A DNA stretch of 11,344 bases, from contig JABUUT010000044.1 in the NCBI GenBank assembly GCA_021443045.1, forward strand, positions 40,619-51,962, given 5' to 3'. A program made the translations under genes and the position numbers. Origin of the DNA: Fibrobacteraceae bacterium. GTDB taxonomy: Bacteria; Fibrobacterota; Fibrobacteria; Fibrobacterales; Fibrobacteraceae. Of the stretch, positions 6,252-11,344 are shown piece after piece; position 1 is the first letter of the stretch, and the number at the start of each line of letters is the position of its first letter. The notes under the pieces were generated by a model that did no database searches, was not told the origin of the DNA, and was given only the letters and a program-made list of their open reading frames with translations.

Positions 6252-8120
6252 ATGAGCTCGATTATAGCGGAATTTGATGTGGTTGTGGTCGGTGGCGGCC
6301 ACGCCGGCATTGAGGCTACCCATGCCGCCTGGAAGCTTGGGGTAAAAACAGCCATGTTGACTATGGATATAAATGCTATTGGTCGCATGTCTTGTAACCC
6401 TGCTGTTGGTGGCCTGGCCAAAGGCCAAATAGTGCGCGACATAGATGCCTTGGGCGGATTAATGGGAATTTTGACGGACAAGGCTGGAATCCAGTTCCGC
6501 ATGCTCAACATGAGTAAAGGCCCTGCAGTCTGGGGCCCAAGAGCCCAGTGCGACATGAAGTTGTACAGTGAAATTGCCCGGGATACTATTTGCTCTTTAA
6601 GAGGTCTTTGTGTAATTCAAGGGGAACTGGCTTCTTTTAGTCGTTTGCCCGATAGCCGGCTTGAACTCGTTCTTTTAAACGGAGACCGGTATATTACAAA
6701 GTCTGTGGTGGTGACAAGCGGAACTTTCTTGGCATCAAAGATGTTTACGGGGCTAGAAACCAGCATTGGTGGCCGTGTTGGAGAACCTAGTGCAGATAAA
6801 TTATCTGAATGTCTGGCTTTGGCGGGTATAAAACTCCGTCGCTTAAAAACGGGAACTCCTTCGCGCTTGGATCCGGACTCCATTGATTTTGATCAGTGTG
6901 AAATTCAACGTGGGGATGAGGTACCTTGGTCTTTTAGCGATAGGCTTTTACACCCTCTCCGTAACGACTGTGTTTGCTGGGCTACCCGCACTAATTTAAA
7001 AACCCATGATATTCTTCGATCCGGCTTTAAAGACAGCCCCATGTTCTCTGGGCGAATTCACGGCAAAGGCCCCCGGTACTGCCCCAGCATTGAAGATAAA
7101 ATAAATCGCTTTGGTGATAGAGATGGTCACCACCTTTTTTTGGAACCGGAACAGGCCGATATTGGCCGCGTTTATGTAAATGGCTTTAGTTCCAGTTTGC
7201 CTGCTGATATTCAGTTGGCTGCTCTGCACACCATTCAGGGCTTAACTCGGGCCAAGGTGCTGCAGATTGGGTATGCGGTGGAGTACGATTCCATTGATGC
7301 CACCCAGCTTTTGCCCACTTTTGAATGCCGCAATTACCCAGGGCTCTATTTTGCAGGCCAGGTTTGTGGCACCAGTGGTTACGAAGAAGCGGGAGGCCAA
7401 GGTTTGATGGCTGGCATTAATGCGGCTCTAAAGGTAAAGGGCCAGGAACCCTTTGTGCTGGGCCGCTCCGAAAGCTACTTAGGCGTAATGGTGGATGATT
7501 TGGTAAATGTGTTGCTGGATGAACCCTATCGCATGTTTACTAGCCGTGCCGAGTATAGACTTTTTTTGCGTTCCGACAATGCGGAAACCCGTTTAAAGGA
7601 AAAGGCCCACCGTATTGGCATGATTAGTGACGAAGATTATGCATCTTGGAATAAGCGCAAGGATTTAATGCAATTGGCGAAAACGCGCCTTACGGAAGAG
7701 GCGGCTACACCAGAACAGGCCAACCAGATTTTGGCTCCTGGGGGCCAGGCTTTGGCAACGGAACGGACACGATGGATTAATGTGCTTCGTCGGCCCGGAA
7801 TAGATCCGGAACTTCTTTTTGCCACGGCCTTGCCCGATGTGAAGCTCACTCGCCGAGACCAGTGGTTTTTGTTTGCCGAAGAAATCTATTCCGGTTTTTT
7901 TGACAGACAGGCCCGTGAAATTGAGGAACAGGTCAAGTGGGATAAGGTGAAACTTTCTCCGGATATGGACTACATGACCATCAATGCCATTAGTATAGAA
8001 ACCCGTCAGCGGCTTAATGCGGTAAAACCCATGACACTTAGCCAAGCCAGCCGGGTTCCCGGAGTGCGGCCTGCTGATATTACTGTGCTGGCCCATTATT
8101 TGGAAAATCATGAAATATAA
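6252..8120 (+). CDS. mnmG: tRNA uridine-5-carboxymethylaminomethyl(34) synthesis enzyme MnmG
   Basis: FAD-dependent partner of the GTPase MnmE; the complex installs the cmnm5 or nm5 group on U34 of certain tRNAs, using methylene-tetrahydrofolate. 622 residues against 629 in E. coli. The FAD-binding Rossmann motif is G14-G-G-H-A-G19. The family's two conserved cysteines are kept: C48 in SCNPAVGG and C277 in RYCPSIEDK. Also present are the LKTGTPSRLDP segment, GTSGYEEAGGQGLMAGINAA (NAD/FAD-binding half), and PYRMFTSRAEYRLFLRSDNA. The C-terminal helical domain includes TRQRLNAVKPMTLSQASRVPGV, where MnmE and tRNA contacts lie in homologues. It starts three bases after the thioredoxin lipoprotein stop and has no evident Shine-Dalgarno, so its translation may depend on the upstream gene. 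No partner gene mnmE or rsmG is seen in the window. Confidence 0.97.
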   Translation: MSSIIAEFDVVVVGGGHAGIEATHAAWKLGVKTAMLTMDINAIGRMSCNPAVGGLAKGQIVRDIDALGGLMGILTDKAGIQFRMLNMSKGPAVWGPRAQCDMKLYSEIARDTICSLRGLCVIQGELASFSRLPDSRLELVLLNGDRYITKSVVVTSGTFLASKMFTGLETSIGGRVGEPSADKLSECLALAGIKLRRLKTGTPSRLDPDSIDFDQCEIQRGDEVPWSFSDRLLHPLRNDCVCWATRTNLKTHDILRSGFKDSPMFSGRIHGKGPRYCPSIEDKINRFGDRDGHHLFLEPEQADIGRVYVNGFSSSLPADIQLAALHTIQGLTRAKVLQIGYAVEYDSIDATQLLPTFECRNYPGLYFAGQVCGTSGYEEAGGQGLMAGINAALKVKGQEPFVLGRSESYLGVMVDDLVNVLLDEPYRMFTSRAEYRLFLRSDNAETRLKEKAHRIGMISDEDYASWNKRKDLMQLAKTRLTEEAATPEQANQILAPGGQALATERTRWINVLRRPGIDPELLFATALPDVKLTRRDQWFLFAEEIYSGFFDRQAREIEEQVKWDKVKLSPDMDYMTINAISIETRQRLNAVKPMTLSQASRVPGVRPADITVLAHYLENHEI

Positions 8121-8137
8121 ATATGGGGTGCCAAAGT

Positions 8138-8159
8138 ATTTTTGGAGGTGCCTTATATG
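8138..8159 (+). repeat. Single copy of the TTTTTnGAGGnGCC-type element
   Basis: ATTTTTGGAGGTGCC followed by TTATATG closely resembles, on the same relative strand, the pair of elements upstream of the pectinesterase (ATTTTTAGAGGAGCCC, then TTATAGAC). A GGTGCC also sits just before it (8127-8132). Whether this is a regulator site or a scattered repeat cannot be decided here. Confidence 0.4.
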
Positions 8160-8168
8160 TTTTTTTGC

Positions 8169-8210
8169 GTAAAATATGCGGTACAATAGTCATATTTTAC
8201 TTGTTTTTTT
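8169..8210 (+). terminator. AT-rich inverted repeat with T-run after mnmG
   Basis: GTAAAATATG (8169-8178) pairs perfectly with CATATTTTAC (8191-8200) around 12 nt, and TTGTTTTTTT (8201-8210) follows directly. The layout suits a rho-independent terminator for the lipoprotein-mnmG unit. The stem has only two G-C pairs, so termination may be weak. The loop contains TACAAT (8182-8187), so an operator or promoter reading for the next gene is also possible. Confidence 0.5.
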
Positions 8211-8288
8211 GTAACCAACTCTCGGAATAGGGGTTAATTTTACTAAATTGTGCCCGTCAATTCATAAACATTTTCCAAGAGGTACAAT

Positions 8289-8642
8289 ATGGCAGAAGAA
8301 ACAGAAGTAAAAACTGAAGAAGTTAAACCTCAGGAAACCAAATCCCAAGAAAAGAAGGCTCCAGCAAAGAAAAAACGCCCACGTGGTGGTCGCAAGCCTT
8401 TTGGAGCAAAAGGTGCTGTTGCCAAAAAGCCTGCAACCTTTAGTGATTCCCTTGCAGATCGTTTCCCAAGCCTCGCTGCAAAGCTCAAGAAAAAGCTGGA
8501 AGACGACTTGAAACAAAAAATCAAGGATGCTCAGTCTGATCCTAAGGTAAAGGCTGCCTCCAAGAAGTTCGCCGAAAAGGTAAATGGTGAAAAGCCTGCT
8601 GCCAAGAAGGCTGCTCCCAAGGCAAAAAAGGCAGCTGAATAA
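8289..8642 (+). CDS. Lysine/alanine-rich H1-like protein, putative nucleoid-associated
   Basis: A 117-residue, highly basic, low-complexity protein. Residues 1-20 are acidic and mixed (EETEVKTEEVKPQE). Residues 22-37 are strongly basic and contain KKKRPRGGRKP, which resembles an AT-hook (basic residues around a G-R-K-P turn). Residues 50-98 are predicted helical with repeated Lys pairs (LAAKLKKKLEDDLKQKIKD, then VKAASKKFAEKV). Residues 101-117 are a PAAKKAAPKAKKAAE tail like that of eukaryotic H1 and bacterial histone-like proteins. AGAGG lies six bases upstream of the ATG and a strong terminator follows, so it is a single-gene unit or the last gene of one. DNA or RNA binding is inferred from composition; a ribosome-associated role is an alternative. 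Confidence 0.75.
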   Translation: MAEETEVKTEEVKPQETKSQEKKAPAKKKRPRGGRKPFGAKGAVAKKPATFSDSLADRFPSLAAKLKKKLEDDLKQKIKDAQSDPKVKAASKKFAEKVNGEKPAAKKAAPKAKKAAE

Positions 8643-8653
8643 TCGTTTCCTGT

Positions 8654-8695
8654 AAAAAAAATCCCGACCAAGTTTCCCTTGGCCGGGATTTTTTT
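8654..8695. terminator. Rho-independent terminator after the H1-like gene
   Basis: ATCCCGACCAAG (8661-8672) pairs with CTTGGCCGGGAT (8678-8689), with a single A-C mismatch and a 5-nt loop. A-tract 8654-8661 precedes it and a T-run to 8695 follows. Eleven of 12 pairs form, so it should work strongly rightward, and the A-tract allows leftward use too. Confidence 0.93.
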
Positions 8696-8767
8696 GATTA
8701 TCCGCAAAATCATTTGTGTGGTAAAAATCGATTGTCACTTTTCGGAGTTCACTTCAAAGGTTCCAAC

Positions 8768-8890
8768 CTGAAGGATCCAGTGAATATGGTATCAATTATT
8801 AATGGTTATTTTTTAATGATTAATTGTCATCCTGACCCTGGAGCGGCCTTTAGCCCTGGAGCTGTGATAGGGGAAGAATCCAGTGAATGA
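8768..8890. repeat. REP-like remnants (TGTCATCCTGA ... GAATCCAGTGAAT)
   Basis: GAAGGATCCAGTGAAT (8770-8785) recurs as GAAGAATCCAGTGAAT (8873-8888), 15 of 16 identical. The second copy closes a unit opening with TGTCATCCTGA (8824-8834). Within it CCCTGGAGC occurs twice, 18 bp apart (8836-8844, 8854-8862). The combination TGTCATCCTGA...GAAGGATCC is a pattern I recognise from dispersed intergenic repeats in several bacteria. Here the inner part looks altered by a short duplication. Confidence 0.55.
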
Positions 8891-8894
8891 ATTT

Positions 8895-8952
8895 AGACGA
8901 TAGACGAAAGAGGATTATGCAAATACTGAAAACTGACCACCAGCCACCAATA
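8895..8952. repeat. Degenerate heptamer arrays
   Basis: AGACGAT (8895-8901), AGACGAA (8902-8908) and AGAGGAT (8909-8915) are in 7-bp register. After nine bases a second set follows: ACTGAAA (8925-8931), ACTGACC (8932-8938), ACCAGCC (8939-8945), ACCAATA (8946-8952). The second set matches the array at the left window edge. Confidence 0.6.
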
Positions 8953-8972
8953 AATGGGTGTATGAGCCTCTT

Positions 8973-11045
8973 TTATCTAACCTGAATTACCTTAAAGGTA
9001 TCTTGGGTTTTAACCATGTAAATACCTTGGGGGAGATTTTTTGTAATGGATTCTGCTGAACCGTGACGAAGCTTTTTGCCTTGTATGGTGTACAAAGTGG
9101 CGTTGTCATAGCTTGTAATGGGGCGTTCTTTTTGTGTAAAAAAGGTTGTGGGGTCTTGGGAGTCTAGTTTAACGGCGGTAAGGCTAATGGCGTCTATGTT
9201 GGGGCCGTCATTTCCACCTACAGTTTCAAAAATAATGGTGCTGTAGCCTTTGGGAAGAACTACTTCAACATCCTTGGCGACGTACTCGTTCCAGGCAGAG
9301 GTGGCCTCAAAAATCAACCCTTTCTGTGTGGTGCCCACTTTAATATTCAGGCTGCGAGCCTTTCCCGAACCGTTGGCATATTTTATAGTCATGTTGTAGA
9401 TACCAGACTGTGCAAGGTAGATGGGCACTTCACAAATGGATGGGTCTCCTGCACCAAAGTTAATGTAGGCGCTTCCGCTGAATCCTGCGTTGGTGGCTTC
9501 GACAACGGCGTTGGTCAGTGTGCCGGATTCGGCCTCGTATTTTAACGGATCTATGGGCATAAAGGTGGCCGAAACTTCCGCTGCTTTTGTAAGTTCTGCA
9601 ATTTTATAAGTGGCGATGGCTCCAGCTTGTGCAGGAATTTCGGCGGCCATGGCATCCCCGCCCCAGGCTTCTACCTTCCAGCCCTCCAGCGGTGTTGCTG
9701 TAAAGGTGACGGGGTAGCCTTTGGGCAAACTGTTTCCATTGGGGCTAGCAGAAAGGGTCCCTCCAAAATTCTGTGTGATTTTTACTTCCACCATATCGGC
9801 TGGGTCGGCTGAGGCAACGGTAATTTCATTGGACGGGTCTCCCAGGCCTCCTCTGCTGTTGGCGGAGCGCACTGTAATCTTATCGCCTACGGTAAGTTTG
9901 CTTACCATGTAGCTGTTGGTGGCCACATTGTCAAAGTATTTGCCGTTTTTAAAGATGGCGTAGGCCCGTGCATTGGCGTTGTCTTCCCAGGTAATCATGG
10001 GGCCAGCCTGTGAAATTTTTGGGGCGGCCACTTGCTTTGCAATTTCGGCGGGCCTCCAGTTGTCGGTGCCTCCAAGAACATTTTCTACTGTGTACTTGGC
10101 GGCTTCGCTTGCGCTAAGAACGGGGTTGATGGTAGCGGTTTTGCCGCTTTTGCTACTGTAATATTGGGTGCGGCGTTGACTCAGGTTTATGGTGCCGCCA
10201 GATCCGTTTTTGCTGTTGTATTCTGCAAACCTTTCGGGAACGTCGTTCATGGGGTCGCCCCACCCTGCGGCAGTGGGTTGGGCATTCATTTGGGCATTGA
10301 TGAATATGGATTTTGCACGGGCATTCCAGGAGCGGCCCAGCATGTAGGTTCCTGCGGCACCGTTGGTGCCGTCGATGGTGGGCTCGTTAAAGACATAACC
10401 CCAGGTGCTTGACTTTGGAGCCGTAATCACGCCTCCGGAACGGGTTACAGATAAATGAACATTTTGAAAGAATACTTCGCCACTGCCGCAGATAAAGTCC
10501 ACAGTGCCTTCAATGTGGCCGCCTTCGTAGTAGGTGCGTCCGCTGCTATTGGTGTAGTAAGTATCTTGACCACTAATCTGCTTTACATTTTTGTAAATGT
10601 ACTTGTCGCCAGTTTGCATAATCACCACAAACCGATTGGCTTTGGCATTGGGATTAACGGAGGCCCTATTTTCCAGCATCAAGTCTTGCATATACACATT
10701 CTTGCCGGTAGTTTTAATTGTGGCTGTGGTGCTGATGGCCTCGCTTTTGGCGGTATTATAGATTTTTACGTTGTCTGCACTTTCTCCAATCAATGAAATA
10801 TTGCTGTGGCCCATGGTGGTCATCTGGTTGGTGTCTCCAGTCAGAGCTCCAATATTGTAATTGCCATTTGGAAAAAAGATGACAAAGGGGGAGTCTTCGG
10901 TTCCTGGCTTTGCACTGGCAGCGGCGAGGGCTGCCTTAAAGTCTCCATCAAAGCCTACTACAAAGTCAAAAGTTTTTTTTGTGACGGCAAAAACATTGAC
11001 TGCACTGGCCAATGTGAGTACGAAAAAATAGCGAGAAAGCTCCAT
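8973..11045 (-). CDS. Secreted modular pectinesterase (CE8) with CBM35/CBM6-like module
   Basis: De-esterifies pectin (removes methyl groups from homogalacturonan) outside the cell; 690 residues. Residues 1-20 are a signal peptide (MELSRYFFVLTLASAVNVFA). Residues about 25-335 are the CE8 parallel beta-helix, with the expected catalytic set: Q160-D161 in SGQDTYYT, D183 in TVDFICG (usually DFIFG) and R238-S-W240 in MLGRSW. The common N-terminal GxYxE motif is degenerate (GNYNIG). Residues about 343-412 look like a fibronectin III-type linker. Residues 420-497 are a bacterial repeat domain (VTFTATPLEGWKVEAWGGDA). Residues 503-627 resemble CBM35/CBM6 (YEAESGTLTNAVVEATNAGF..., GPNIDAISL). Residues 655-690 (LYTIQGKKLRHG, then LPQGIYMVK) resemble a type 9-secretion C-terminal sorting signal, so surface attachment or secretion by that route is likely. 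ATG 11045 has AAGGA nine bases upstream; earlier in-frame starts would disrupt the signal peptide. Confidence 0.93.
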   Translation of the reverse strand: MELSRYFFVLTLASAVNVFAVTKKTFDFVVGFDGDFKAALAAASAKPGTEDSPFVIFFPNGNYNIGALTGDTNQMTTMGHSNISLIGESADNVKIYNTAKSEAISTTATIKTTGKNVYMQDLMLENRASVNPNAKANRFVVIMQTGDKYIYKNVKQISGQDTYYTNSSGRTYYEGGHIEGTVDFICGSGEVFFQNVHLSVTRSGGVITAPKSSTWGYVFNEPTIDGTNGAAGTYMLGRSWNARAKSIFINAQMNAQPTAAGWGDPMNDVPERFAEYNSKNGSGGTINLSQRRTQYYSSKSGKTATINPVLSASEAAKYTVENVLGGTDNWRPAEIAKQVAAPKISQAGPMITWEDNANARAYAIFKNGKYFDNVATNSYMVSKLTVGDKITVRSANSRGGLGDPSNEITVASADPADMVEVKITQNFGGTLSASPNGNSLPKGYPVTFTATPLEGWKVEAWGGDAMAAEIPAQAGAIATYKIAELTKAAEVSATFMPIDPLKYEAESGTLTNAVVEATNAGFSGSAYINFGAGDPSICEVPIYLAQSGIYNMTIKYANGSGKARSLNIKVGTTQKGLIFEATSAWNEYVAKDVEVVLPKGYSTIIFETVGGNDGPNIDAISLTAVKLDSQDPTTFFTQKERPITSYDNATLYTIQGKKLRHGSAESITKNLPQGIYMVKTQDTFKVIQVR

Positions 11046-11076
11046 GCCAAACATTCCTTTTTTATAAAACCCAAAC

Positions 11077-11105
11077 ACTCTAAAAAAATACATTATTTTT
11101 TTCAA
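11077..11105 (-). promoter_or_regulatory. Candidate promoter of the pectinesterase gene
   Basis: On the minus strand TTGAAA (11105-11100) and TAGAGT (11082-11077) are separated by exactly 17 bp. The -35 matches the sigma-70 consensus at 5 of 6 positions and the -10 at 4 of 6. It would give a short leader of about 25 nt before the start at 11045. The region is AT-rich, so chance matches are possible. Confidence 0.45.
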
Positions 11106-11118
11106 AAAATTTAGCAAT

Positions 11119-11184
11119 GTCTATAAGGGCTCCTCTAAAAATGCTCTAGCATAGAGAAGTCTATAAAGGGCTCCTCTAAAAATG
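11119..11184 (-). repeat. Two near-identical 25/26-bp direct repeats upstream of the pectinesterase promoter
   Basis: On the minus strand each copy begins CATTTTTAGAGGAGCCC and ends TTATAGAC or TTTATAGAC (11143-11119 and 11184-11159); they differ by one A/T base. Starts are 40 bp apart, about four helical turns, and the nearer copy ends 14 bp upstream of the candidate -35. A degenerate third copy is seen at 11192-11207 (TTTTTTAGGGCACC on the minus strand). A perfect CTCTA-GCA-TAGAG dyad (11144-11156) lies between the copies. The arrangement fits tandem activator sites, but a scattered repeat is equally possible. Confidence 0.6.
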
Positions 11185-11200
11185 AATTTTTAAAGGTGCC

Positions 11201-11221
11201 CTAAAAAAGGGTGTTTTTTAG
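11201..11221 (-). terminator. Possible weak terminator after the tautomerase-like gene
   Basis: CTAAAAAA (11201-11208) and TTTTTTAG (11214-11221) are a perfect 8-bp inverted repeat around GGGTG, ten bases after the stop of the tautomerase-like gene. The stem has a single G-C pair, so termination would be weak. Confidence 0.3.
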
Positions 11222-11230
11222 AAGAACTCT

Positions 11231-11344
11231 TTAGAAATTGTGGCCGTTGTGGCCCCAGTCCCTAAAGCCTTGGTAGTTTACGTAAACATTTTCCGAAGGA
11301 ATGTCGAACTTTGCCAGGGCCTTGCTGATTTCGGCTGTCATATC
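11231..11344 (-). CDS. MIF/phenylpyruvate-tautomerase-like protein, C-terminal part
   Basis: Only the last 37 residues are inside the window; the gene continues past the right edge. They read DMTAEISKALAKFDIP, then SENVYVNYQGFRDWGHNGHNF and a TAA stop. The pattern of a helix, P-x-x-V-Y-V-N-Y and a final short W-G-H-N-G segment fits the C-terminus of the macrophage migration inhibitory factor superfamily (about 115 residues, trimeric, N-terminal catalytic proline). Bacterial members act as small tautomerases, but physiological substrates are generally unclear. The catalytic proline lies outside the window. It is on the same strand as, and upstream of, the pectinesterase, yet a 185-bp gap with its own promoter-like elements separates them. 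Confidence 0.7.
   Translation of the reverse strand, partial: DMTAEISKALAKFDIPSENVYVNYQGFRDWGHNGHNF

Larger units (their letters stand above)
8696..8972. other. Gene-free stretch of dispersed-repeat remnants
   Basis: No coding frame is supported between the H1-like gene's terminator and the pectinesterase stop. The first part (8696-8767) shows nothing recognisable. An AT-rich part lies at 8791-8823. The rest is repeat-derived and is listed separately. I see no strong terminator for the pectinesterase on the minus strand here; only CACCC...GGTG around 8946-8961 could form a weak hairpin. Confidence 0.6.

Noticed and set aside
7665..8186. Minus-strand open frame opposite the end of mnmG
   Set aside because: The mnmG C-terminal domain is conserved there, and the frame would start within the post-mnmG inverted repeat.
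8791..8826. AT-rich inverted repeat CAATTA...TAATTG as a terminator or operator
   Set aside because: Only six outer pairs are perfect around a long interior with mismatches, which AT-rich DNA readily gives by chance.
8895..8952. CRISPR array
   Set aside because: The units are only 7 bp, contiguous and degenerate, with no unique spacers and no cas genes nearby.
10032..10412. Plus-strand open frame antisense to the pectinesterase
   Set aside because: Glycine/valine-rich shadow of the CE8 domain with no start signal.

Overview
The window looks like chromosomal DNA from a Fibrobacter-type bacterium, close to F. succinogenes. Four things point there: a TIGR02147-family protein (a family I know as strongly expanded in Fibrobacter) joined to a surface lipoprotein, a large modular secreted pectinesterase with a carbohydrate-binding module and a sorting-type C-terminus, a lysine/alanine-rich H1-like protein, and degenerate heptamer arrays between genes. 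This assignment rests on recognition of protein families, not on a database search.

Layout. Positions 1-297 hold no gene; they carry a heptamer-type repeat, a small hairpin and a possible operator. Positions 298-3102 (+) are a tight three-gene operon: a TIGR02147 putative regulator, a lipoprotein with two carboxypeptidase-regulatory-like domains and a LamG-like domain, and a small PAS protein ending in a DksA/TraR-like four-cysteine zinc finger. Reading frames overlap by 8 and 4 bases. A shared bidirectional terminator (3124-3163) separates this operon from convergent proS (3186-4880, -).

Divergent from proS is a lipoprotein (4983-6248, +) made of two FKBP_N-like helical repeats and a CGHC thioredoxin domain. 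Three bases after it comes full-length mnmG (6252-8120, +), for tRNA wobble-uridine modification. Next, with its own terminator, is a lysine-rich H1-like protein (8289-8642, +).

Positions 8696-8972 are gene-free and filled with dispersed-repeat remnants. The pectinesterase (8973-11045, -) has signal peptide, CE8 catalytic domain, fibronectin-like linker, bacterial repeat, CBM35/CBM6-like module and C-terminal sorting-type domain. A consensus-like promoter lies upstream, preceded by two near-identical 25-26 bp direct repeats 40 bp apart. The right edge holds the C-terminus of a MIF/tautomerase-like gene (11231 to beyond the edge, -).

The most unusual parts are the three-gene TIGR02147/lipoprotein/PAS-zinc-finger operon, which could couple a surface-exposed lipoprotein to cytoplasmic regulation, and the FKBP_N-thioredoxin fusion. 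Translation and RNA-modification genes (proS, mnmG) are ordinary housekeeping genes, and the pectinesterase fits a plant cell-wall degrader.
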